Assembly (NCBI GenBank): GCA_020056865.1
Contig: JAGVGX010000093.1
Location: 1 to 7,865, forward strand
Length of the DNA stretch: 7,865 nt
Direction of reading: 5' to 3'
Source of the DNA: Desulfobacterales bacterium
GTDB taxonomy: Bacteria > Desulfobacterota > Desulfobacteria > Desulfobacterales > BuS5
The notes under the pieces were generated by a model. It did not search any database, was not told the DNA's origin, and saw nothing but the letters and a program-made list of their open reading frames with translations. Shown piece by piece: positions 1 through 6,324 of the stretch. The position numbers were made by a program, and so were the translations under genes. Positions within the stretch are counted from its first letter, which is position 1. Each line of letters starts with the position of its first letter.

Positions 1-933
1 CTTTGCCGCTTTTTTATTTTCAATTAACCGGAAACCGGCAACTTTTACGGCTTCTTCTAATGTGCCGGTATAATCAGCATCAAATTTAACAAACCCGATG
101 TTGAAGTCAATATCATAGGTTTTAAATGAGATTTTGTTGTAAGCATCGAGGTTTTTTTTTAAACGTAAGAAAATGGTTTTTTCTCCATCCTTGGTAGTTT
201 CTAATGCCAGAACGGCAAATCCTTCATCAAGTTTACCAATGACATCTGTTTTCCGGAATGTTTGTTTTAATATATGTGCCGCATCAACCAATGCTGCATT
301 CACTTCACGTTCCCCATATTTTTCTTTTATCAAATGGATAGCGTTTATATCAAGCATGCTGACAAGTATGGCGATTTTTTTCCGTTTACCCATGCGTTGT
401 TGATGCTTGGCCAAAAGGAAAAAAGCTTTGTTGTTATGCAAGCCGGTTATATGATCTACCAATGACAAATCAGGAAGACTATCCGTATCATAAGGATGCT
501 GGTGATCTTTGCCGGCAGGCGTTTCAAATGTCACCATGGTTTCTTTGTATTTTTGAAGGTATCCGAATATTTCTGACGTATTTGTTGAGTGTTCAATTAT
601 CAGATATTTTTTGATTTTATAACTGACGGCTGTAGCCTGGAGATAATGGGTGTTATGACTTTTGTCAATTTCAGTCCACCAGCTTGATTTTTTTTTTTCA
701 AAAACGTCATGTTCTGTATTCCAGAAGGGCTGATTTTGTTCAATGAATCCTTCAAGAAAGTTAAATAGTCGTTCAGGATAAAATTGTTTAAGTTGCATCT
801 TGCTTAAAGCTTCAAAACAAAGAACCCACCTTGGGATATCTCCCAAAAGTCGAAATGACCTGTCTTCTTTCTGTTCCAGCAGCAACATGTCCATTGTAGA
901 GAAGATGGAAGATATATTAATTTTTTCTGTCAT
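1..933 (-). CDS. Degenerate GGDEF-domain protein with N-terminal sensor-like region (3' end outside window)
   Basis: The frame stays open from an ATG at 933 to base 1, giving 311 residues with no stop. AGGAG (939-943 on the complement) sits 5 nt before the ATG. Residues about 1-130 are soluble; the pattern (RSFRLLGDIPRW, then SSWWTEID, then YLIIEHS) resembles PAS-like input domains of deltaproteobacterial signalling proteins, which is inference from memory. From residue 157 there is a GGDEF fold: LVDHITGLHN (158-167), SMLDIN (192-197), and VIGKLDEGFAVLAL (231-244) where an active enzyme has R-[LY]-GGDEF-AVL. The GGDEF pentad reads LDEGF, and the second Asp of the usual LDID is Asn. Diguanylate cyclase activity is therefore unlikely; a GTP-binding, c-di-GMP-binding or protein-interaction role is possible. 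It lies 25 bp downstream of the kinase-GTPase gene and is probably co-transcribed with it. No membrane segment or signal peptide is seen. Confidence 0.85.
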   Translation of the reverse strand, partial: MTEKINISSIFSTMDMLLLEQKEDRSFRLLGDIPRWVLCFEALSKMQLKQFYPERLFNFLEGFIEQNQPFWNTEHDVFEKKKSSWWTEIDKSHNTHYLQATAVSYKIKKYLIIEHSTNTSEIFGYLQKYKETMVTFETPAGKDHQHPYDTDSLPDLSLVDHITGLHNNKAFFLLAKHQQRMGKRKKIAILVSMLDINAIHLIKEKYGEREVNAALVDAAHILKQTFRKTDVIGKLDEGFAVLALETTKDGEKTIFLRLKKNLDAYNKISFKTYDIDFNIGFVKFDADYTGTLEEAVKVAGFRLIENKKAAK

Positions 934-958
934 GTACACTCCTAATTAACTTTTGTTT

Positions 959-2488
959 CTAAATCATCTTTTCCACAAGAACCATAAACGCCTTGTTGAT
1001 TCCCAAACCGGTTTTTGCGCTGGTTTTCATAAACGTCCATCCGGCTGATATGAGTTCATCAACAGTTTCTTTGAAAATTTTATTTTTTTTTGAAAGGTCA
1101 TTTTTGTTCAAAAGGCAGATGGAAGGAATTTTGCCTACAGTAAGTTCAAGTCTATTTTTAATGGCAACAGACATACTTAAACTTGATAAACGTGTACAGT
1201 CAGCTACCAGAATATATCCTTCCATCCCTTTAATAAAATCATGATTCATTTCGCTGATAGGGTCTTCCCCTCCGAGATCCCACAGATCAAGGTGAACTTT
1301 TCGGCCTTCAAAACTGATGGTTTTTTTATTGATGGTGGTTCCGACTGTAAAATTATATTTTTCGTGGAACCTGTTTTCAACATAGCGTTGGACAATGCAT
1401 GTTTTGCCTGTAGCAAGTGGTCCTATAATGCAAATCTTTTTCTTTAAGGAAGGTTTTGAGTAGGTATCATTTAATAAAATAATGGTTTGGTCAAGGTCTT
1501 CTGCCGTATGCTCCAAAGACAGACGCATTAACTCAAATATGGCTTTTTCTTCTTGTTTAATCTCTTGATCAAACATGGTTTTTATATAACGTGAAAATGT
1601 CCATGCGGTTGGTCTGAGTTGAAGATCGTGAATGCATGCTTCAACTTCAGATAGCATCTGCCCGCATGATTGATATCGATCCTTTGGCTTGACTGCTAAT
1701 GATTTAAGAATAATTCCAAAAAGACTTGCAGGGACATCATCAGACAAATTTTTCCTTATGGGTATTTCACCTTTTCGAATTCTGGAAAAAATTTCCATTG
1801 TATCCCCTTTAAAGAGGCGTTCGCCGGTGACCATCTCATAAAGAATAACCCCAATGGAAAAGATATCGGAACGATGATCGATGATATCTCCGTTTGCCTG
1901 TTCCGGGGACATATAAGCGACTTTGCCCTTAATTAGCTTGGATGGTTCCTCCTCATTCATGCTGGACGATTGGGCAATACCGAAATCGATGATTTTTAAT
2001 TCGCCTTTATAGGTGATAAAGATATTCGGTGGACTAATGTCTTTGTGAATGATGTTCAGGTGCTGCCCATGAAAATTTTTCAGGGTGTGAGCGTAATTGA
2101 GGCCGTTGCATATGCAGGAGATGATATAAAGAATATTTTCAAGACCCATGGGCAGGCTGTTTTTGATGGAATTCTCGATAAGCACCCTTAAAGTTGTTCC
2201 TGCAAGGTATTCCATTGCAATAAAATAGTTTTGCCCCATCCTTCCAAAATCAAATGTACGAATGATGTTTTCATGCTGAAGAAAAGCTGCCAGTCTGGCT
2301 TCTTCAATAAACGATTTTATCAGTTTATGTTTAGCTATAAGACTGGGGAGGATTTTTTTAACAGCTATAATTTTTTCAAAACCTTCTTCTCCTGATACTT
2401 TTGCACGAAACAATTCAGCCATGCCGCCTTCTGTTATTTTGTTTAAAAGCAGATACTTGCCAAACCTTACAGGTTTAAATTCGGTCAT
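959..2488 (-). CDS. Hanks-type Ser/Thr protein kinase fused to a Ras/Rab-like small GTPase
   Basis: 509 residues. Kinase domain, about 10-290: Gly-rich loop ITEGGMAELF (18-27), ATP Lys44 (IAVKK), helix-C Glu63, catalytic HKD (148-150, Asp150), Asn155, DFG (168-170), SPE (194-196), Asp208 and Arg271. All catalytic residues are present, so it should be active. The style (FIEEARLAAFLQHENI, HKDISPPNIF, KGKVAYMSPEQ) is that of myxobacterial/deltaproteobacterial kinases. A short tail and linker (about 291-348) lead to a GTPase, 349-509: G1 GPLATGKT (356-363), switch I TVG (Thr381), G3 WDLGGED (403-409), G4 NKND (461-464), G5 SAK (490-492). The usual catalytic Gln after DxxG is Glu408. No transmembrane segment is seen, so it is presumably cytosolic. 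It would phosphorylate Ser/Thr on unknown targets, with a GTP switch in the same chain. It starts the leftward unit with the GGDEF-like gene. AAAGGAGC (2501-2508) lies 12 nt from the ATG, a rather long spacing. Confidence 0.93.
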   Translation of the reverse strand: MTEFKPVRFGKYLLLNKITEGGMAELFRAKVSGEEGFEKIIAVKKILPSLIAKHKLIKSFIEEARLAAFLQHENIIRTFDFGRMGQNYFIAMEYLAGTTLRVLIENSIKNSLPMGLENILYIISCICNGLNYAHTLKNFHGQHLNIIHKDISPPNIFITYKGELKIIDFGIAQSSSMNEEEPSKLIKGKVAYMSPEQANGDIIDHRSDIFSIGVILYEMVTGERLFKGDTMEIFSRIRKGEIPIRKNLSDDVPASLFGIILKSLAVKPKDRYQSCGQMLSEVEACIHDLQLRPTAWTFSRYIKTMFDQEIKQEEKAIFELMRLSLEHTAEDLDQTIILLNDTYSKPSLKKKICIIGPLATGKTCIVQRYVENRFHEKYNFTVGTTINKKTISFEGRKVHLDLWDLGGEDPISEMNHDFIKGMEGYILVADCTRLSSLSMSVAIKNRLELTVGKIPSICLLNKNDLSKKNKIFKETVDELISAGWTFMKTSAKTGLGINKAFMVLVEKMI

Positions 2489-2751
2489 TGATAAAACTTA
2501 GCTCCTTTATGGTATAAATGAAAAAATGTATATTCTCATTTTATAGATTATTTTTTTGATTTATTCAAAGCAATACTGGATACATCTGTCAAGCCAAAAT
2601 ATCTTTATATCTTACGATAAATATATAGGATAAACTATTATAGAATAAAAACATGTTTTATAAAATGGATTAGGTATGGTAGATGTGCTGTAAATATGAT
2701 ATCAATTGATTTATTCTGATATTCATCTCGTTTATTCCTATAGAGGCAATC
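2489..2751. other. AT-rich divergent intergenic region with a 12-bp palindrome
   Basis: These 263 bp separate the leftward kinase gene from the rightward glycosyltransferase, so promoters for both directions should lie here. A perfect palindrome AAAACATGTTTT occupies 2648-2659 and could be a small operator, though palindromes of A/T runs are expected by chance in such AT-rich DNA. No RNA gene or small ORF with a convincing ribosome site is seen. Confidence 0.5.
2563..2592 (-). promoter_or_regulatory. Candidate sigma-70 promoter for the kinase-GTPase gene
   Basis: Read on the minus strand, a perfect -35 TTGACA (2592-2587) is followed after 18 nt by TTGAAT (2568-2563), which matches four of six -10 positions but lacks the key second-position A. 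It lies about 75 bp upstream of the kinase start codon. The -35 match is good and the -10 match is weak, so this is only a candidate. Confidence 0.35.
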
Positions 2752-3483
2752 ATGAACTATTCCGTGATTATCCCTGCCTATAATGAAGCTGATTATTTAG
2801 CCCAATCGCTTTTAGCCCTAAAAGCATCTATGAATTCAATTGCAGATATGCAAGGTGAAGTCATTGTTGTTGATAACAATTCACAAGATCGTACTGCTTT
2901 GATAGCTCAGATGAATGGGGCAAGAGTTGTATTTGAAGAGATTAACCAGATTTCACGTGCAAGAAACACCGGAGCAAAAATTGCTAAAGGTCAATATCTG
3001 ATTTTTTTAGATGCTGATACCCTGGTGAATCCTGCTCTGTTAAATGCAGCATTAAAGAATTTGCAATCCGGTAAATGCTGTGGCGGCGGCGCTCTGATAG
3101 CTTTTGATTCATCGCTGTTACCATCTGCTCAAAAAGCATTAGATTTTTGGAACTGGTTTTCTGTTAAGTTTAAGTTTGCTGCCGGTAGCTTTATTTACTG
3201 CCTTGAAACAAGTTATAAGGATATCAATGGTTTTCCTGAAACGGTATATGCTGGTGAAGAGATCTGGTTTTCCAAAAAACTCAAAGCATGGGGCAGGAAA
3301 AAAAAGAAATCATTTAACATAATCACCCAATACCCTGTGATATCTTCAAGCAGAAAACTGGAATGGTTTTCTCCTGTTCATCTCGCAGTCCAGTTTTTGA
3401 TTATGGTCGTGTTTCCGTTTGCAACACGGTTTCGGTGTTTGTGTACAACCTGGTATGTCAGACCAAAAAAAACAATTAAGTGA
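2752..3483 (+). CDS. Family 2 glycosyltransferase (GT-A fold)
   Basis: 243 residues, the usual size of small single-domain GT2 enzymes. The N-terminus SVIIPAYNEADYL (4-16) is the classic nucleotide-sugar-binding start. Next come VVDNNSQDRT (39-48, Asp41), SRARNTGAKIAKG (68-80) and the metal-binding DAD (87-89) in YLIFLDADT. YAGEEIWFSKKLKAWG (166-181) is the acceptor/catalytic segment containing the acidic pair Glu169-Glu170. A hydrophobic stretch (about 207-224) near the C-terminus, followed by a basic WYVRPKK end, suggests peripheral membrane attachment. It would transfer a sugar from a nucleotide-sugar donor to an unknown acceptor, perhaps a lipid or surface glycan. GAGG (2743-2746) is 5 nt before the ATG. 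No other glycan genes are nearby, so the pathway cannot be named. Its 3' end converges on the next gene with 33 bp between them and no clear terminator. Confidence 0.9.
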   Translation: MNYSVIIPAYNEADYLAQSLLALKASMNSIADMQGEVIVVDNNSQDRTALIAQMNGARVVFEEINQISRARNTGAKIAKGQYLIFLDADTLVNPALLNAALKNLQSGKCCGGGALIAFDSSLLPSAQKALDFWNWFSVKFKFAAGSFIYCLETSYKDINGFPETVYAGEEIWFSKKLKAWGRKKKKSFNIITQYPVISSSRKLEWFSPVHLAVQFLIMVVFPFATRFRCLCTTWYVRPKKTIK

Positions 3484-3516
3484 TACATTTTTCAGATTCA
3501 CTCCTTCCCCGTTGGA

Positions 3517-4257
3517 TCAGGCCTGGATCATACGCCCTCTTGGACCTGTGATGTATCTGCTTTGATAAGGTATGTTTTCTCTAAACCATAAAGCCATTGA
3601 TAAAGCGAGGATAATATCGTAAACGTTGTTGTTGTAAAAATCATTTAAGTTGTTTTGTTCTTTTATGTTTTTTGTTTTAAGGCGATCAAGTTGTCTGATT
3701 AAATCTTTACCATATGGAATTGATGTTATAACGAGCAGACGTTTTTGTTCATATACGCCTGACATGCAATTGATAAGATCATACAGAGGTACAAAATAAT
3801 TGTTTCCCAAACCAATACCGCAACATTCTTTGTCCCAGCTTTCATTTTCGGAAATCGAAAAGCCTTCCACAGGGATGTTTTTATTTCTCAGCCCTTTGAG
3901 CTGCTTTGTTTGTGTATCAGTAAAATTGACTATTATTTTTGGATGGGCCGTTACTTTTTTTGCTGGTCGGCCATTTTGGTTAAAAATGCGTTTGGTTATC
4001 ATGTATTTTTTGTCATTATAAAATTGTATGATTTTGTTTTCTAATTCGGCATCTGTTATATTTTGATCATGAGTTATGATTTCTTCCAGAGTATAATGGT
4101 TTTTTATATTTTTAAGTGATTTTTTTATGACAAGAAATACAGGATGTTTTTTTTTACTTGTAATTACACCTAAAAAATACATGATGTTTAACCCGTTTTT
4201 AACGATTATTTTTGTGCCAGGCTGAAATGGTTTAAGGTAAATACCATTAAACAGCAA
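3517..4257 (-). CDS. Hypothetical protein, unrecognised, 246 residues
   Basis: I do not recognise this protein. The frame is open for 246 residues and is rich in Asn, Lys and Ile, partly reflecting AT-rich DNA. The N-terminal third looks beta-strand rich (KIIVKNGLNIMYFLGVI, 16-32; FLVIKK, 41-46). A middle basic segment (88-104) and a C-terminal half with CC (145-146), YFVPLYDLINCM (154-165) and RLLVITSIPYG (173-183) follow; the latter could be an alpha/beta core. No signal peptide or clear membrane segment is visible. The first available start is TTG at 4257, just after an in-frame TAA (4269-4267), and has no Shine-Dalgarno sequence; Met26 (ATG at 4182) is an alternative, also without a good ribosome site. 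The gene is convergent with the glycosyltransferase and divergent from ald, so it is probably monocistronic. Its existence as a gene is likely; its start and function are uncertain. Confidence 0.65.
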   Translation of the reverse strand: MLFNGIYLKPFQPGTKIIVKNGLNIMYFLGVITSKKKHPVFLVIKKSLKNIKNHYTLEEIITHDQNITDAELENKIIQFYNDKKYMITKRIFNQNGRPAKKVTAHPKIIVNFTDTQTKQLKGLRNKNIPVEGFSISENESWDKECCGIGLGNNYFVPLYDLINCMSGVYEQKRLLVITSIPYGKDLIRQLDRLKTKNIKEQNNLNDFYNNNVYDIILALSMALWFRENIPYQSRYITGPRGRMIQA

Positions 4258-4421
4258 ATTTTTAAATTAAGATCATGTCGAAAACATTATCTATTTGTTT
4301 TTATTATGGCAATACATATGTTAAGATTTTTATAAAATTTCAACAATACGTTTGCCTATGGGTAGCAGATAACAGACGGTCTAACCTTTTGCAGTTTATA
4401 ATGTTTTTTGGGAGATCTATT
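4258..4421. other. Divergent intergenic region upstream of ald
   Basis: These 164 bp lie between the leftward hypothetical gene and the ald start. The plus-strand frame is open back to an ATG at 4275, but the extra 49 codons do not resemble alanine dehydrogenase. A TATAAT (4397-4402) is present, but it would put the transcription start only about a dozen bases from the start codon and has no good -35. TTGTTT (4295-4300) with TATGTT (4317-4322) at 16-nt spacing is another weak promoter candidate. Nothing else is recognised. Confidence 0.4.
4410..4415 (+). promoter_or_regulatory. Ribosome binding site fixing the ald start
   Basis: GGGAGA sits 6 nt before the ATG at 4422. The upstream in-frame ATG at 4275 has no comparable site. 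This supports a 373-residue product that begins MIIGVLKEIK, as alanine dehydrogenases do. Confidence 0.8.
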
Positions 4422-5543
4422 ATGATTATAGGCGTTTTAAAAGAGATTAAGAACGAAGAAAATCGTGTGTCCATGACTCCTGCAGGTGTGGAAATTGCTG
4501 TAGAAAATGGCCACAGGGTTCTTATAGAAAAAAAAGCAGGTGTCAGCAGCGGGTTTTATGATATTGATTATAAAAAGGCTGGAGGAGAAATAGTAGCAAA
4601 GGCGCCTAATATTTATAAACAGGCGGGTATGATTTTGCATGTTAAAGAGCCTCAACCGTCTGAATATCAGTTGATAAGAGAAGATCAGGTGGTATTTACG
4701 TTTCTTCATCTTGCTGCGTCAAAGGATCTGACACGTGCCTTGGTTAAAAGCCGGTCTGTGTGCATTGCCTACGAGACGATTCAAAAAAAAGACGGGTCGT
4801 TGCCTATTTTGACACCTATGAGTGAAGTGGCCGGACGTATGTCTGTACTTGAGGGTGCAAAATATCTTGAGATGCCGCACGGAGGAGAAGGGGTATTACT
4901 CGGAGGTGTCCCCGGTGTTGATCCCGGGACGGTTATTGTAATCGGGGGCGGTGTTGCCGGACAAAATGCTGCAAAAACTGCCTGTGGTCTTGGTGCCAAG
5001 GTTTATCTGCTTGAAAACAGGCTGGAGCGTTTGCGATATCTGTCTGATGTCATGCCTAAAAACTGCTTTCTGTATGTGTCAAGTCCTTCCATCATTCGAA
5101 AATTCCTTGCCGAGGCGGATCTGGTTATAGGTGCTGTATTGATTCCCGGCGCTAAAGCACCAAAACTTGTTTCCCGTAGCATGCTAAAAAAAATGAAGAA
5201 AGGCGCTGTGCTTGTTGATATTGCTATTGATCAAGGTGGATGCTTTGAAACTTCAAAACCAACCACTCATTCGGATCCGGTTTATGTGGTTGATGGTATT
5301 GTTCATTACTGTGTAAACAATATGCCCGGAGCGGTTCCAAAAACGTCTACCTGTGCGTTAACCAATGCTACATTACCGTATGTACTTGAAATTGCCAACA
5401 AGGGATGGAAAAAGGCGGCTTGTGAAAATCAGGACATCCGATTAGGATTAAATCTTGTTAAGGGAAATATAACCTGCAAGGGAGTTGCAGAAGCCTTTAA
5501 TATGAAATTTTCAGAAGTAGAAAGCATATTGAGTACGTTATAA
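4422..5543 (+). CDS. ald: Alanine dehydrogenase (EC 1.4.1.1)
   Basis: Catalyses reversible NAD-dependent oxidative deamination of L-alanine to pyruvate and ammonium in the cytosol. The 373-residue length is the family norm, and known functional residues fall at the same numbers as in the Mycobacterium enzyme: Arg15 and Lys75 (pyruvate/alanine binding), His96 (catalytic), Ser134, the Rossmann GGGVAG (175-180), Asp270 (catalytic), and VNNMPGAVP (298-306). The residue that contacts the NAD ribose, usually Asp198, is Glu198, still acidic and so consistent with NAD over NADP. The start at 4422 is chosen from the ribosome site and family alignment. It is followed 120 bp later by an XRE-cupin regulator and then a CBS-ACT protein on the same strand. 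In an anaerobe it may recycle alanine to pyruvate in amino acid use or serve in ammonium assimilation; the sequence does not decide which. Confidence 0.96.
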   Translation: MIIGVLKEIKNEENRVSMTPAGVEIAVENGHRVLIEKKAGVSSGFYDIDYKKAGGEIVAKAPNIYKQAGMILHVKEPQPSEYQLIREDQVVFTFLHLAASKDLTRALVKSRSVCIAYETIQKKDGSLPILTPMSEVAGRMSVLEGAKYLEMPHGGEGVLLGGVPGVDPGTVIVIGGGVAGQNAAKTACGLGAKVYLLENRLERLRYLSDVMPKNCFLYVSSPSIIRKFLAEADLVIGAVLIPGAKAPKLVSRSMLKKMKKGAVLVDIAIDQGGCFETSKPTTHSDPVYVVDGIVHYCVNNMPGAVPKTSTCALTNATLPYVLEIANKGWKKAACENQDIRLGLNLVKGNITCKGVAEAFNMKFSEVESILSTL

Positions 5544-5554
5544 CTATTTCCGGG

Positions 5555-5589
5555 GAGACCTTTGAAAAACCTTCCCTTTCAAACGTCTC
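5555..5589. repeat. Inverted repeat between ald and the XRE-cupin gene (operator or terminator)
   Basis: Left arm GAGACCTTTGAAA (5555-5567) and right arm TTTCAAACGTCTC (5577-5589) pair at 12 of 13 positions across a 9-nt loop. It starts 11 bp after the ald stop. No T-run follows, so it is not a classical intrinsic terminator, although the DNA downstream is AT-rich. It ends 11 bp before an extended -10 box, covering the -35 zone of the next gene, as expected of an operator. It could also be an mRNA-stabilising stem for the ald transcript. Confidence 0.65.
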
Positions 5590-5600
5590 GCGTGATTATT

Positions 5601-5609
5601 TGTTATAAT
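5601..5609 (+). promoter_or_regulatory. Extended -10 promoter for the XRE-cupin gene
   Basis: TGTTATAAT matches the extended -10 consensus (TGnTATAAT) exactly and lies 55 bp before the start codon. No good -35 is present at the right distance; the region is occupied by the right arm of the inverted repeat. This suggests that the regulator and CBS-ACT genes can be transcribed separately from ald. Confidence 0.5.
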
Positions 5610-5663
5610 ATTATTAATTTATTTGTTTCATCAAACTATATTTGAAAAAAGGGGACCAATATC

Positions 5664-6263
5664 ATGGTGATTGATCATGAAAACGAATCCAATGATGAAG
5701 AACTAAGGATAGGTAAAAAGCTTAAGGAGCTCAGAATGCAAAAGGGTTTTTCCTTAGAAGATGTCTCTGCTGTTTCAGGTGTTGATGTGGATATGGTTTC
5801 CCAGATTGAAAATGGTGAGATAAGCCCTCCTTTGGCTACGTTACAGAATCTATCAAAAGCGTTTAACATTAAAATGGTTCATTTCTTTCAGGATACGGTT
5901 TCTTCAGAAAAAATATCTGTTACCCGTAGTCATGAGCGTGTAAAAATTGAGCGCAGGCCCCATCATAAAAAAGGAGAAATCGATTATATATACGAAGCCC
6001 TGGAAGTTAGAAAGGGCGACAAGCATATGGAACCGTTTATGGTAGAGATAAGAAACAAAGATACGGCTGAGATGGTGTTTGTAGAGCATCAGGGAGAAGA
6101 ATTTGTTTTTCTTTTAGAAGGGGAGCTTGAGTTTAGAAGCTTAGACAGGGTCGAAGTGCTTGAACCTGGAGACAGCATTTATTTTGAATCCGATATCAGC
6201 CACAGTTTCAGATGTTTAAGCGATGATCCTGCAAAAGCGATTATTGTTTTATGGGGTCTGTGA
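5664..6263 (+). CDS. XRE-family transcriptional regulator with C-terminal cupin domain
   Basis: 199 residues. An HTH_3 (Cro/CI-type) DNA-binding domain spans about 16-70: IGKKLKELRMQKGFSLEDVS, then VDVDMVSQIENGEISPPLAT, the recognition-helix pattern. A linker leads to a cupin_2 barrel (about 125-197): motif 1 EHQGEEFVFLLEGELEF (141-157) and motif 2 LEPGDSIYF with ISHSFR (165-184). This is the common XRE-cupin architecture (as in PuuR/SutR-like regulators), in which the cupin senses a small ligand or metal and the HTH represses or activates adjacent metabolic genes. AAGGGGA is about 8 nt before the ATG. The gene follows ald by 120 bp and precedes the CBS-ACT gene by 61 bp. It may control itself and ald through the inverted repeat at 5555-5589; that is inference. 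Confidence 0.93.
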   Translation: MVIDHENESNDEELRIGKKLKELRMQKGFSLEDVSAVSGVDVDMVSQIENGEISPPLATLQNLSKAFNIKMVHFFQDTVSSEKISVTRSHERVKIERRPHHKKGEIDYIYEALEVRKGDKHMEPFMVEIRNKDTAEMVFVEHQGEEFVFLLEGELEFRSLDRVEVLEPGDSIYFESDISHSFRCLSDDPAKAIIVLWGL

Positions 6264-6310
6264 TGGTTATGATATGAGGACGATAATTAAAATGATGAAC
6301 ATGTAAAAAA

Positions 6311-6316
6311 AGGAGG
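6311..6316 (+). promoter_or_regulatory. Strong ribosome binding site of the CBS-ACT gene
   Basis: A full AGGAGG Shine-Dalgarno 8 nt before the ATG at 6325, the strongest in the window. It fixes the start and predicts high translation relative to its neighbours. Confidence 0.85.
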
Positions 6317-6324
6317 ATGACAGT

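Noticed and set aside
173..465. Plus-strand open frames opposite the GGDEF-like gene
   Set aside because: They overlap the conserved GGDEF-fold segment on the other strand, and their low-complexity Ser/Phe-rich translations look like antisense artefacts.
993..1447. Two plus-strand open frames inside the kinase-GTPase gene
   Set aside because: They lie opposite well-conserved GTPase motifs, have no recognisable domain or ribosome site, and are shadows of the real gene.
3515..3531. Imperfect palindrome around AGGCCT at the glycosyltransferase/hypothetical junction as a terminator
   Set aside because: The arms need a bulge, there is no T-run, and most of it codes for the last residues of the hypothetical protein.
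3800..4021. Plus-strand open frame inside the hypothetical gene
   Set aside because: It is shorter than the opposing frame, has no ribosome site and its translation has no family features; the minus-strand frame is the better gene, though neither is recognised.
4397..4402. TATAAT as the ald promoter -10
   Set aside because: It would place the transcription start next to the ribosome site with almost no leader, and no acceptable -35 lies 16-18 nt upstream. It is kept only as a remark in the intergenic entry.
4275..4421. 49-codon N-terminal extension of alanine dehydrogenase
   Set aside because: The extension has no similarity to the family, has no ribosome site, and the ATG at 4422 has a good Shine-Dalgarno sequence and gives the standard N-terminus and length.
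4437..4999. Minus-strand open frames inside ald
   Set aside because: They are opposite conserved Rossmann and active-site segments; the Pro-rich translation is the antisense of Gly-rich codons.
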